Source of the DNA: Lingula anatina
Taxonomy: Eukaryota > Brachiopoda > Lingulata > Lingulida > Lingulidae
Assembly (NCBI RefSeq): GCF_001039355.2
Contig: NW_019775744.1
Location: 25,165-56,870 of the forward strand
Length of the DNA stretch: 31,706 nucleotides
Direction of reading: 5' to 3'
Shown: positions 1 through 12,100 of the stretch, in pieces
Numbering within the stretch: the first letter of the stretch is position 1
How the letters are laid out: every line of letters starts with the position of its first letter
The notes under the pieces: generated by a model
What the model was told of the DNA's origin: nothing
Seen by the model: only the letters and a program-made list of their open reading frames with translations
Databases searched by the model: none
Made by a program: the position numbers and the translations under genes

Positions 1-29
1 ACGGCGACGACAGACGCAGATGATGGCTA

Positions 30-59
30 TATGTACAGACACATCTGTGTCTGTACATA
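30..59. repeat. Perfect 14-bp-arm hairpin (first copy)
   Basis: The arm tatgtacagacaca is followed by a 2-base spacer and its exact reverse complement. The same 30-base palindrome recurs at 405-434, where its arms are also perfect although the surrounding repeat copies have diverged. It may be the terminal hairpin of a Helitron-like or foldback element; that is inference. Confidence 0.85.
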
Positions 60-404
60 AAAACAGCATGAATTCCCTTAAAATGACCCAATCATGCTGA
101 TTTTCGAACTTCACCTGCGTATTATGAATATTCATCGGTTCTGTAAGTTTCAATCCAAAAGGTAAAATGGTTTTCCACTTATCGTGTTATTGGTGCTGTA
201 TATATGCTGAAAAAAGTGAAAAAACAGCATAAATTCCCTAAAAATGACCCAATCATGCTGATTTTCGAACTTGACCTGCGTATTATGAATATTCATCAGT
301 TCTGTAAGTTTCAAGCCAAAAGGTAAAACCGTTTTCCACTTATCGTGTTATCGGTAAAAGTGCACGCCAACGGCAACGGCGACGACAGACGCAGGTGACG
401 GCTA

Positions 405-434
405 TATGTACAGACACATCTGTGTCTGTACATA
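405..434. repeat. Perfect 14-bp-arm hairpin (second copy)
   Basis: Identical to the palindrome at 30-59: two 14-base arms around a TC spacer. It sits at the end of the second repeat unit. Confidence 0.85.
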
Positions 435-440
435 ATAAAG

Positions 441-929
441 GCAATACAAATGTTTTCAACAGATCTGCCATTTGAAGGTCTTTATCATTATGAAAGGAAG
501 TGCTGTATAAAGCAAGGTGGTATCTTCAGCAAATGTTGACATCAGAGATAACATCTGAACTCACAGTGGATGGTTTTTGAACTCTGTTATACTTGTGGGA
601 AATGGCTGCTTCAGTTGCTGCACTGTAAATACAAAATTTAATATATGAACATTATATTTGACTGTGTGTTGCCTTACATCTATATTTTGCATGTCAACTT
701 CTATCTACTAATGATTACACTTCTAAACAGTTTTAAACAAGTAGGAAAAGAAACTGTGTTTCATGACATTATGTTAGTCTAAGAAGTGATATTCTGCCAA
801 ATTACATTGTGCAAAGAATGATAGTGTTTCACTGGAAGATCTCACAAAGCCATTGTGTTAGGTGTGAAGACCTCACAAAGACATTGTGTTAGTTGAGACA
901 GAGTCCTAAATTCCAAGTTTTCCCCTCAC
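441..929. other. Probable XPC intron 11, no exon seen
   Basis: The next expected XPC peptide (the BHD1 start, normally around NHPLYALKRHLLKYE) was looked for on the minus strand and not found, so the next exon lies left of the window. The stretch is AT-rich. At about 841-898 it holds two copies of a catcacaaag-cattgtgttag type unit related to the minisatellite at 2401-2650. Confidence 0.6.
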
Positions 930-3900
930 TTTGCAGATGTTCATTCTCCCTCATCTCTCTGTGGAGGTTGGTTGACCTGTACGGGCCCAGCGTCTCTGTC
1001 CACCACTCCTGGTCAGTGCGGAGTTTACGAGTGTGCGATGAAAATTTAGAGACATATTTCTGTGTCAAATCTCTCATGCTTCCATCTGAAAAAAAAAAAA
1101 GCAATGTTATCAATCTATTCACAGAACAGTTCTTAAAGCTGCAAATATACAAACTAAGGTACTTCATACTGGTTCTGCCATATTTGTCAAGGAAACCTGG
1201 AAATTATTATAGATTTTACTATTTGATATGAGAATACGTAGGTGAAAAAATTCAAATTCAAAATGGAACTCAATCTCTAGCATCTTTACCATTTTCGAAT
1301 CCCAGGATATAGCTGATAGGCTGCGTTGCATTTCTCTCCAGCTCATGTGGCTTGGGAAGTCTTTTGTTTACGCAGTCAATGCCTGGAATATATCACAGAG
1401 AATTATTACAGATTAAATTACCGAACAATGCCACTTCTACAACAGATCACTCCGAGTACAAAAGACAGCACCTTCCTTTAACTAGTTGACAGGTATGTCA
1501 TCTTACCTGGATTAAGAAATCTACCCAATTGTGTACATATTGCAAATCATATCGTCATCATACTCTCTCTTAATATCAGGCAAACTTTTAGGTTGTAAGA
1601 AAAAACGAGGAGCATATTGATGGTGGTTTTACGACTGGGATCTAGTGGCTGCCTAATGTGGAAAAAAGCCAAAGAAAATTCGGACATCTGATTTAAATTA
1701 AAAGAAAATAGTCAACTCCATATGTTATTGTATTATCAATGCTACTGGCAACCCTGTGAACACTATTATAGTAACTTACATATCCACTGTCCATCTGACT
1801 CCAAGTACACCTCCACCCACTGGTCTGAGCCTGGAGATAGGAAGAGATTGTGGGAATAGCAGTGTATATGTGATCACATGTAATGTAATGTAATGTAATG
1901 TAATGTAATGTAATGTAATGCAAAAAGTTCTGTCACAATATAATATAGTAGAATAAACAACATAACACAATACAATGGTATGCACTGCCTCTACTACACT
2001 GGGCTACAATACACTACAGCTAACTACATTATAACTTTTTATTGCATATCACAATATAATACAGCAAGCGATATTTCAACATTAAAATCCATCCAATCAT
2101 CTCCATTACCATATCACTAATCAAACATTATTACATAAACATTATCATCAGTTTGTATACATATATACTTGGTCAAGTCCACAAGAATTCCTCCCAACCC
2201 ACTTTCTCCTGCCCAAAAAAGGGAAATACCTTGTTCTTTAACCATGGTTTTGGTGATCTTGACACTGTCATCAGAGTCAGAGCTCACCACTTTCTTGTTG
2301 GACTGTTTGGTTTTCTTGCCACCCCGACCACTTCTCTCAGGGCTGCGGAATTTGATCACTTCCACGTCAAAGTCACTGTCAGATCTGTGAACACAGCAAC
2401 AGTGTGTTAGGTGAGATAAAGACATTGTGTTAGGTGTGACAATGACATTGTGTTAGATGTGACAATGACATTGTGTTAGATGTGACAATGGCTTTGGGTT
2501 AGATGTGACAATGGCATTGTGTTAGATGAGATAATGGCATTGTGTTAGCTATGACAATGACATTGTGTTAGGTGAGACAATGACATTGTGTTAGGTGTGA
2601 CAATGACATTGTGTAAGGTGTGACAATGACAGTGTGTTAGGTGTGATATCCTGTCACATTACCTACATTGTGCAAGGTAGTAATCCAACACCTTTAAGTC
2701 AATTTGTTATGCCATGTTTCAAGTAAAACATTCACAACGCATATGACAGTGGAGGTATTATTTTTCATCACCTTTTACATCATAATTACTAAACTTTTGT
2801 CTTAACCTGTGAACACAGCAGTCTGTGTTGTGATGAATGCATAGATAGAACACACTATCAGGGGACATTAAACAACATTTCCCATACACCTACCCACTCT
2901 TCTCCGAGTTCTTCCTCATAGCTCTCTTCTTTGACTTGATACCACTCTTGCTGTTATCTTTGTTCCCAAACTTGCCACTAGGTGTCACCACTTCCTCCCA
3001 CTCCTCATCACTGCTGGGGTCACTGAGGTCAATTACTGGGACTTTGGAGGCACATTTTCTCTTCTGGTGATTTTTAGTCTTCAACCTTTGAGATGTCTTG
3101 GATTCCTTTGAATCTGAGGAAGAATTTTCAGTACATTTCTCAGATTTGCTCGCACTTGATTGCAATTTATTTTCCCCACTGGAGTCTGATTTTAGGTTCT
3201 TTGATTTGCTTTTTGATTCAGTCTTTGCTGCATTTTTACTTTTCTTGTCCTCTTCTTTCTGTTTTGTTTCCGTCTTTTTCTTCTTGTCATTTTGGAGGGT
3301 TTTACTGTTTGGAAGACTCTTGCTTGAACTTGGAGATAAAACTTCAGGACTTGTTTCCTTTAATGTTACCTTGGACACCTTTGAAAGAAAACATACAGAT
3401 TTCATTTCATTATGCATTAATGCAAAGGTTTTGCTACTTTAGTGAAGAAGACAACATGAAGTGGACCTTTAAAACTACTCAATATGTTTTGAACATGTAC
3501 AATGTAGTGATATCTGAGTCAAACCTCAAACGTAATACATGTAAATCAAAAGAATAAGAAGTATTTATCAAAGGAATCTACTAGGGTAAACTTACTTTTC
3601 CTGGGTGTTTGAGGGAAATAGGTTGAAATGATAACACCAGCCTTGCATCTAAACCCAAAGTCCTCAAAACTATAACCACTATCTGAAAATACAAAATGAG
3701 ATATATTTAATCAGGTATTTTGGCATTTACTACTAATGGTATTCATCAAAAGACTTATGGTAATTTGCAAGGACAATAACTATAATATTAACTGAAATGA
3801 AATAAGGACTTGACACTGATTAGGTTTCCTTAAAAACAATTATTCCCTCTTCTTCTGGGAGCAGAATTTGGGGCCAATTGGAGAAGGGAGGGTAGCCATC

Positions 3901-6900
3901 ACTTACCCCCTATCACTTATAGACCTAGCTATGAGTAGATGTCATGTTCAGGAGATATGCTGTGGTTTTAAATGTACTTACATGCACAAGCTCCTGCTCC
4001 GAGGCTACAGAGCTACTCTCGAACCTGCTGACTAGAACATCTTCCTGGAGAGGTCAGAGAATACAGTAAAGTTATAATTAAATCCCTTTCTATAATCTTT
4101 AACTCGAACAAACAATTTCAAGGGGTAAGTTATAAAATCTTCTGTCAGACTGATTTTTTTTTTTTTTTTGCTTGTCTGACATGTGGATTAAAAATATCAG
4201 CTCTTAAAATTTCTGTCTGTCCCATGAACTGGCAAGAAGGGCAGTTTCAGCATGTCTGAGTAACAAGGCACTCACTCACCTTCAAACCCGTGTCAATTTC
4301 ATCGAGTCCTGGAACAATCTGAAACTTGTCACTGCACCACCCTACTAACTTCAGTATGGAGGAGCTGTCATAGCTCTCTGGCTTGGTGGTCAGGAATCCC
4401 CTGGGGATCAGGGACAGGGCCTGGGAGTGGAGGAGGGGGCTGTTACACAGATGACTTCTCTGGAGTCCACTAGCCAGAAGACACAGGAGGTGAACCTGGG
4501 AGATAATACAATTATAATATATTTATATGGGAAAAATAGGGGTTGTACAATTATAGGATATTGTTATGCAGTTAGCACAATATTATGATCTCACAGAAGT
4601 GAATCTGAAGTCTGATGAACTTTCACTTCATACTTTAAGCAAACAGATAGGCTAAAATACACCAGAAGGCATCAAGAAAGAGGAAATGAAATTAATCCAC
4701 AAAGTATCAACCTTCTCCCACTCCTCATATCTTACCCTGTGCATGTTTTCCCTAATCTCCCTCTGCCTTCTGTTCAACATCCTCCTCACGTATCCCTCCA
4801 TGTCAAACCCTTTCTTTCTGAAATAAAAAAACATTCTTTTTGGGATATATAAAACTAAATACCTATATTTTCATACTATACACTCACAAAAGCAACCCTG
4901 CCTGTGCCCCATTTAAAAATTCATCCTGGACAAATTCTACACATTTTCTAATTCAATCATAAAATTTTGGTCACTTTTTTTTTTTTTTTTTGTCCCAAAT
5001 AAGCAATATCCGTTCCTTCCAACACAACTTCTCACTTTTTCTTCCCTAGTAAGTCTGGGGCCTCCACAGTGATCTGTATGGGCTTCGATGGGAGCTGGCT
5101 CTTCTCTGGCTTCTTGCTACTGCCTGGCACATCTGAAAAGAAGAAAATAAGTGTCATGGTTCACACAATTTTCACAACTGTTAGCAGATTTCTCAATCAC
5201 ACATTTGTAGTCATACATTACTCGAACTGAGTGGGACACTTTCAGGGCCAAAAAAAATGTATGCATGTATATATATGAATTCAGATGTGCAATTTTACAA
5301 TTAAAATAAGTATATAAAAGCAAATCATTATCGTCATTTAAATCTAAAATGATGTGTCATCTTATTCAAAGGAGACACTTCCCCTCCATCCTTCTCTTAC
5401 CCTGTACTTCCTCCCAGTCAGAGTCACTATCCTCTACTATAGGGTCCTCCCTTTTAAGAGCAGGGGCATCGGTCTCGTGTTGCAATAGTAAGTCTAATGG
5501 TGTGACATCCACAGAATAGTTTGTATCATGACCACTGACACTGTCATCTACATCTTCAAACCCATCACTATTATCTTCTTCTTCACCCTTCTGTTTCTTA
5601 CTCTGTTTTGCAGCAGACATCTTTTGAATTTTCTTGTCTGAAGTCTTTTTCTTTTTGGTTGATGTAATGTTGGTTTTGTGTGCTTCTTTCAGATTTGTAG
5701 ACCGAGTCTTGTTTAATTTTGATGAGTCACTTTCCTCTGCTTTTGACCTTTTAATTTTATCATTACTGTCAGTTTTCTTTCTCTTAACATGACTTTCACT
5801 ACTCTCCACTTTCATCCTTTCTTTGCCTTCAACTGAAGGTGATTTCTTCTTTTGATTCTTGGCTTTTAGTTTTTCAGACATTTTCTTTAATTTGACGACT
5901 GGCATACCTGTATCTTTGAGTATTTGTGATTTCAATTCATCAGATGAAACAGATTTGTCTGATCTTTTTGCAGCTGCTTTTATCAATCGTGCTTCTTGAT
6001 TCAATTTTTCAGACAGTAATTCACATATGGGTGGATAAGGCTGAGATGTGGAACTGCTTGCCAAAACTCTACTGACTGTTACTTTCCTTGGTTTTCCACC
6101 ACTTTTCCCTACCTTCTTTGTTCTCAAAATGGCAGAGTCTGATTTGCTTGAGACTAATTTAGTTTTCTTTGGTACATCATTGCATACATCTGTAGTCAAA
6201 TCCGACCCACCATAATTTGATCTCTCAGATTTTATCAACTGTGCTTCCTGGTTTAATTTTTCAGAGAGTAATTCACATATGGGTGCATAAGGCTGGGAAG
6301 AAGAAGTACTTGACGGACCTCGACTGACTCTTCCTGCTCTTGGCTTTCTTGCTAACTTTTCCACCAAAGTGAAGGTGTCTGATTTGCTAGAAACTAATTT
6401 CTCCTTCTTAGGGATGCCGTGACTAGTAAGGGAGGTCAAGTCAGAACGTGTCCTCTTTAACACCTTGACCGTTGATTCTGATCTCTCGACTGCTGCACTG
6501 ACCTTCCCAATGGTAGAAATGCTGGCCCATTTTTCCTTTCTTTGTTCAAAGCCAACATCAGGGCTGTCCATCCTGTGTGGGGTTGTCTTGTTTATCTTGC
6601 CCCCTGGTGGAGAGGTAGGAGACTCAGGGGCACCCGCCTCATCGCCTGATAAGAAGTACTTTGATGTCTCTGTATCAAGTGTAGTGCTACTAGTACACAC
6701 CTTATTTAGTTTGTTGTCAGACATATTGCTATCACTTTGCTGTTTTTGGTTTTGAGATTTACTTTTCCTCCCTCCTTTATTTTGTTTGGTTTTGGGATTT
6801 CCTTGAGGAAATTTGTCCCCTTCATCTGTCACCTTGTCAACTCTTCTTCTTTTGACTCTTTCTGGCTGAGAGTTGACCACTTTGGTAGTTTGCTTTTCAT

Positions 6901-6955
6901 TGTGACCTCTCTGTGACCCATTAGCCAATTCTTGTTGCTTTCTTCCTCTTTTCAT
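930..6955 (-). CDS. XPC: XPC, nucleotide-excision-repair damage sensor (3' end off window)
   Basis: Coding exons on the minus strand are 6955-5401, 5132-5036, 4817-4736, 4495-4280, 4044-3982, 3682-3596, 3378-2894, 2384-2230, 1830-1780, 1382-1290 and 1085-930. All have GT-AG borders and consistent phase, giving 1013 residues so far. XPC with RAD23 and centrin detects helix-distorting lesions and recruits TFIIH in the nucleus. Seen: a Lys/Ser-rich basic N-terminus of about 518 residues; an acidic DSDWEEVQ (Trp514) equivalent to the human p62-binding site; a split Rad4 transglutaminase-like domain (VHLLCLLASG in exon 4, LGLDARLVLSFQPISLK in exon 6, DQWVEVYLESDGQW in exon 9, DQEWWTETLGPYRS in exon 11). 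A Lys/Ser-rich insert (exon 7-8) interrupts the domain, as in other XPCs. BHD1-3 are missing because they lie past the left edge, not because of truncation. The N-terminal part is several times longer than in human XPC. The start at 6955 is the first Met after an in-frame 5' splice junction. The family call is very secure. Confidence 0.95.
1878..1921. repeat. (TAATG)n microsatellite
   Basis: About eight perfect copies of a pentanucleotide, just upstream (in transcript sense) of XPC exon 9, in intron 8. It creates spurious open frames encoding repeated HYITL on the minus strand. Confidence 0.95.
2401..2650. repeat. 23-bp minisatellite in XPC intron 7
   Basis: About eleven copies of a unit close to gacattgtgttaggtgtga plus caat, with point variation between copies. 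It ends 16 bases from the exon 8 acceptor (AG at 2386-2385). Read in the direction of XPC transcription, most units contain CTAAC, a close match to the metazoan branch-point consensus. Related single units occur at 841-898. Confidence 0.92.
5957..6445 (-). repeat. XPC: Coding tandem duplication in XPC exon 1 (residues 171-333)
   Basis: Residues about 171-250 and 251-333 are two copies of one roughly 80-residue block. Shared pieces in the same order are SDLT, PKK-x-KLVSSKSD, KPR-x4-SR, and SQPY-x-PICELLSEKLNQEA followed by x-LIK. The linkers between these pieces have diverged strongly while the PICELLSEKLNQEA core is unchanged, which suggests selection on a short helical motif. I know of no counterpart in vertebrate XPC; its partner is unknown. 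Confidence 0.85.
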
Positions 6956-7215
6956 TTTTCACAGATTTCAAATCCAAAACTCTCAAAATCTCATCACTGA
7001 AAATAATAATAACAGAAATTCAGTAAGACAAAAGTGCAATCATTTTGGTTCAGACAAACCTCTTTTCTAATTCATGGTGCTAAAACTTGAGCTGCTAGTT
7101 GGTGTACTACCTCGATACTGTGGTAATAACCAAAGTTGTATCTACACCTAGCTCTCTTGCAATTAATGAAGAACAGTAAATTTGGAGCTTTGCCACACTT
7201 TAAACGGTTGTTCCA

Positions 7216-7257
<42 letters not shown>

Positions 7258-7598
7258 TTACCCCATATGCAGTCTACGAAAACCCTAAAGTTTCTTATAT
7301 TAGCAGTCCTACTTATGATTACTAATATGCACATATTAATATATATCATTTTCAGAAACCGCAAATAGGACAGACTTAAGCTCATAGTAGCAGTGGCACG
7401 CCTGAAATTTTGTGTTGCTGCTCAAGAGTTAGGTACATGTACATGTATTTACGTTTCACCACTCTTTAAAGTGCTCTGAACATTATATTGAGACACCAGA
7501 CATCCTTAAGCCATCTGAAATTTAATTATGACTTTTGCAAAGGCCTTTGATTTCTTCGATCAACGCAAAACTTTTCCTAAATTCTGATTTTGCTTACC
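6956..7598 (-). other. XPC 5' UTR with a predicted leader intron
   Basis: On the minus strand a good acceptor (ttattattattttcag) ends at 6997, so the 5' UTR directly before the ATG is 6996-6956. The best upstream donor is TTAG|GTAAGC, with GT at 7597-7596, which would end a leader exon at 7598. The pairing is inferred from splice consensus only; transcript data would settle it. The intron contains a (GA)n tract at 7220-7255. Confidence 0.5.
7220..7255. repeat. (GA)n microsatellite
   Basis: Eighteen GA dinucleotides without interruption, in the predicted XPC 5' leader intron. A purine-only strand of this kind is able to form triplex structures and often varies in length. Confidence 0.97.
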
Positions 7599-7824
7599 TA
7601 ACATCTCTGCGGTGCTTTCCCTTTACAATGACCTTCACCTTAGAGTAGCCTCAAACCCAAATAAACGTGGTTAATCTCCTTACAGGTTGAGGGGTTACGG
7701 TAATCTTTGCCACGCTCGGCTGGTGTCAACCCATTCATGTTGCACTGAAATATTCAACCTGCTTATATGTCCTTGGCAGTGTTGCGTAAATATTAATGAC
7801 AACAATTAAATGATTCCTCAAAAT

Positions 7825-7956
7825 AAAAAAAAAAAAAAAAAAAAAAAAACAGCTTGATGGTAGGCCCCCCTATAGACCCTATACAGTATGTACTTCCAAT
7901 AGGCCTATATAGCACAATAATTTATTTTATTTCATTTCATTTCATTTCATTTTATT
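7825..7956. repeat. A25 tract and (TTTCA)n simple repeat
   Basis: A run of 25 A at 7825-7849 and a TTTCA/TTTTA pentamer tract at about 7921-7956. There is no reverse-transcriptase or SINE-like body next to the A run, so it is listed as simple sequence only. Confidence 0.85.
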
Positions 7957-8049
7957 TTTCACTCAAGTGCAAAGTCAATTACCAATCACAGTTTTTTTTC
8001 CTTGTGCAAACAATTTCTAATTCCATCTTGACTACGATGCGTTAATGCC

Positions 8050-8310
8050 AATGTTTACATCATGCGAATTTTTTAGCGGCATAACAAACGCTATCAGTCC
8101 ACAGTTAAAACACACGAATAACAGACGCGAGGGCAGAACCGTGGTTATTTGCCGACAAGGTCACCTTCGATAACAACACGTTGCTCGCGCAGAGGTAAAA
8201 ACTAACGTCATCTCAACCGGCGAAAAACTTCCGCCTAGCGTTTCCCCAGCCTGTGTTTTGGCTGGAGTGGTAGTGAAAATTGTCAATTCTCTGCATCAGT
8301 AGGTTGGTAT
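8050..8310. promoter_or_regulatory. Candidate divergent XPC / Hcp promoter
   Basis: This is the most GC- and CpG-rich patch between the two head-to-head genes. It carries motifs frequent in animal core promoters: acttccgcc near 8228 (an ETS-type site), an acgtca half CRE near 8206, and aaggtcacctt near 8158, a nuclear-receptor-like site. No TATA box is evident. A possible Hcp leader exon would end at the donor TTG|GTATGT (GT at 8307). The assignment is inferred from position and composition. Confidence 0.4.
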
Positions 8311-9112
8311 GTAGTGTCTCTTAATGATTTTTAAAGAAGTGCTTATTATGTATATATGCACCACACAGGGGTGCATGAGGGGGCTTTGTTGCCGTATGGT
8401 TAAATTTTCGAGTGTGGTTTACGATGACTGGTTGACAGATCATATCACTGTCAATATATATTGCTATGTTAAAATAGCTGTACTCATTTATTAATATGGT
8501 GTTGCTGTATGTTTAAAACTGAAATGTCAAAAAGAAAATATAAAGGTTTAGCACAATACTGCCACTTATCTTGAGGTAGGGCTAATATATTTGAGAACAT
8601 TTCTCCTAGTACCTATGTATTTAATGTGGACTCGGGTGACCGCCCACTGCGAGTGTGTCGATCTGAAAAGAGGGGGCGGAGTGTGTGTGTGTGTGTGGGG
8701 GGGTTCATGGAGACACACAATGCAGAGAGTAATGGCCCACTGTGCTGCAAGCATAAATTATTTTTTATATTACACAAGTGAAATTGTACACCCATTTTCG
8801 TCTCATTTTGAGGATTTTTACCACTAACACATTATCTGTGCGTGTCGGATATCACGTAGGCCTACGTGTCGCCCAGTTGCCTGCATTAAGTGGGTCAGTT
8901 GGACTATCTCTACACGTGTGAGTGCAACCCGGATGAGCACTTAATCATACCTGTCATGGGGACACACCCCACGTCTGTGAGGCTTAATGCGTGTGTTCGG
9001 AGTTTTTATCTCAATTTTTTTACAGACTGAAATATATCCTCAATTTTTTTTTCTCCTCTGCAGCTGTTCACTTGATCTAGACGTTCAGCCAAGCATTCCC
9101 ATACTTAGAAAC
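8311..9112 (+). other. Predicted Hcp 5' UTR intron and leader
   Basis: A strong acceptor (polypyrimidine tttttttctcctctgcag) ends at 9063, so the leader exon next to the start codon is 9064-9112. The upstream part is AT-rich with a (GT)n/G tract near 8680-8705. No other gene is seen here. Confidence 0.5.
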
Positions 9113-12100
9113 ATGGCTACGTCAAGCTTGCGGAAAGCTCGCCAGCTCTGGTCGGTGGTGCAGACCGTCACTTCACGTAGCACGTGCATCTCGCGCTCAG
9201 GTGCGTTGTCACAGCTACAGAGGCTCGCTAACATTCAGCAGACGACGGGGCAAGTGAGGACTGCGGCAAAGAGGGCGGGAAAAACTGCCAATTTGGAACC
9301 TGATGAACCTGGTACTTTTATTTCTAATCCAAAATAGACCAAACTGTCGCTTAAAAGTTTTAACTTTTGAAAAATTGAAAAAAAAAAAATTACAACCCAT
9401 TTTGTTCTTAATCTATATATTTATTTTGTCTCATTTCGAGAGAAATACCCTTTTCCTGGATTTCAGCTTAGGATGAGAATTTTTAGTATTGCCTGATGAG
9501 AAAAAGCTCCGAAAGTTCAATGAGATTTTATATATCTGATTCCTACAGCCATGTATTGTAACCAATGCGAGCAGACAAAGAACAGAACCGCCTGTACCGC
9601 CATCGGTGTGTGTGGAAAAGTCCCCAAGGTGGCGCACATGCAGGATCTACTCATCCACGTGATGAGGGGGGTTTCTATATATGGGCACAGAGCCGCCCAG
9701 ATGGGCGTGGTCATCGATGAGAGGGTATACGACTTCATGTTTGGGACGTTGTTCAGGTAATTAACTTGAATATTTATCGAATGCGATATTAGAAAATTAC
9801 AAGGTCGCATGTAGACGTATACGCATATTTCTGTTCATTTCATGTTGTAAAAAATACTGATTTTGAGAACAGTATTGTTAAAATAAATTCGAAAATTGTT
9901 GCAATCGCGAAATAAATTGTAACTTTTTTCTGAAGTGCCATTAAATATCAGTTATCATAGTTTTATTTATTCACTCGTGATTTCCATTCTTCCACAGCAC
10001 CTTAACCAACGTGAACTTTGACCCCATGCGGTTCCGCTCCTACATCCTGGAGGCAGTGGGTGTGAGGGAGGAGCTAAAACAACAGTACTTGGAAGCCTGT
10101 CAAAAGAAGGGCGTGGCACCGGAAGAGTTCAGCAGCGGTCCCGCCGCCTGGTTCCCGCCAGATGGCAGCACAGACGAAGATACGCTTGACGAAGAAGGTG
10201 CGCGTTTCTCCTATCTTGCAAATTGCATTTTTCTCTTAGTTAAAGATGTTTTTTGACTTTTGTATTTGAAATTATCCACCCCGCATAAAGGCAAGGAAGT
10301 TCCCCAGTGAGCACACCGCGTGGAGATCGCTTTCCTACCATTTCCGTACGTCGCTCTCACTTAATGCGATTTTGCAGCAGCGGTTTACATTGTACCAACA
10401 TAGCTATGCCGCGATTTCAACAAGGACTCCCATGGATGAGAAGATGATATGCCCGTAGTTCGGCATTGCGGATGCTCAGCATATGCTTGTTAATTTCATT
10501 TAGTTTTCTCGTAGATTATTTATCAATTCTGATTGTTTTTATTTGTAGGTAAGAAGTTCACGCTCACCAACGATGTCCCTATATACGGAGCTGACATTGC
10601 GGGTGTCCGACAGATGATCGTGTTTGGGTTAAAGGGGATGTCTACGTACGCCAGACACGCCCACGTGCTGGGGCAAGACATGAAGGATATCGGAGCGTTC
10701 GTTATGGAGGTCAGCGGATTTCAATGATATTAAAGAAAATAATAGAATAACAATCTCAGCTATTAAGCTCAGGGGTTTCAAAAATGTTATAACCAAATGG
10801 ATCTGCACTTATCATATTCAGGGAGATATTCAATAGCTGTATTAAGTCACTTCTATTGGTTGAGTTTAACTTTGAATACAAGTATTAAATTGTGATCTAT
10901 GTTCACGTTCCATTCCATTTTCAGTGATGATAATTATCTTTAAGTCATTAATGACTTTTTGGTTTGCACTGAATCGAGGCAATATATAGGGGCCTATATA
11001 TTATTCTACCATGTACTTGTATGTACGAAAAGTGTGTTTTTGCCACTTGTCAAAATGCTAAGTGCGTTACTTTTAATCTTACAAAAATATGACCGCTGTA
11101 GAACTCCTATTTTTAGGTGTTTGATTTCCTTGAGAACGGCCCAGTGGAGGAAAGAAACGATCTGGCAGCCATGCTCGGCTGGGCGTTGAAGGTCGGGGAG
11201 GCCAATGTCAAGGTCATGGAAAGGTTAGACATAGGTCATCGTGAACAGTTTGGGGCACCGTCGCCAGCACAGGTGTCAACAAAACCAAAACCCGGCAAGG
11301 TGAGGCTCTGGGTATTTGCTACAGAGATTGTGGACAATGAATGTCCAATCCTGGAAATATTGAAGAAATTACATAACACCATTGAAGAAAGATACAGCCG
11401 AGGAATAAGACGCATAAAAAATAGTAAAAAACTTAAGAAAATAAAAATATTGTTTAAGTAATGCAAAATTGTTATCTCCATAAAAATGGGGTGCGTTAAA
11501 AGCAACATCCATTAAAAGAAATTATATTTTTTCCTTTAAGATTAACGCGTACGTTTTGCATGAAAATATAAACATGAGAAGTGAAATTCTAGGCAATTCT
11601 GGTGTCCGGCCACGACATGCACGACTTGTTGAAGATCTTGGAGGCGACAGAGGGTACCGGGATCAACGTTTACACCCACGGGGAGATGCTGCCAGCGCAC
11701 TCCTACCCATGGTTGAGAAAATTTAAGGTAATTGGCGTGCAAGGCTCACATGAGACCGACCGGCTCCATCTTCCACCAGAGGCACCATTGAACATTTTCC
11801 ATTTATTGAAACTTCACTGTCAAACTGTTTGAGCATTTGCTTAAATTATTATAGTTGCTTATTTCGCGTATCCGACCTGGTGAGGGTTCTTACATCTAGC
11901 TTTTCTGAATCAGGAATATCTTTTGTACCATTTCAGCACCTTGCTGGACATTTTGGAGGGGCGTGGCAACTTCAGCAGTTTGAATTCCCAACATTCCCTG
12001 GTCCCGTTGTCATAACAACTAACTGTATGATTGAACCAATGAAATCGTACAAGAACCGCCTTTTTACTTTAAACGACTGTGGTTGGCCAGGTGTTGAGCA

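Larger units (their letters stand above)
1..440. repeat. Tandem duplication of a dispersed-repeat-like unit
   Basis: Two diverged copies of the same material lie side by side. Positions 59-195 match 221-355, and the block at 1-60 matches 376-436, so the window starts inside one unit and contains a second. Each copy shares landmark words such as aatgacccaatcatgctgat and cacttatcgtgttat. The copies differ by scattered substitutions. No ORF is present. The region lies in the part of XPC between exon 11 and the next, unseen exon, so it is probably intronic. It resembles the non-autonomous dispersed repeats common in mollusc genomes, but I cannot name a family. Confidence 0.8.

Noticed and set aside
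1693-1985. Minus-strand open frames with repeated HYITL
   Set aside because: They are translations of the (TAATG)n microsatellite; only 1780-1830 in another context is a real XPC exon.
2401-2650. Regular 23-bp repeats that could suggest a CRISPR array
   Set aside because: Repeats are adjacent with no unique spacers, units vary, and the locus is a eukaryotic intron. It is a minisatellite.
7825-7849. A25 tract as the tail of a retroposed SINE or processed pseudogene
   Set aside because: No body sequence with Pol III boxes or gene similarity precedes it and no flanking target duplication was seen.
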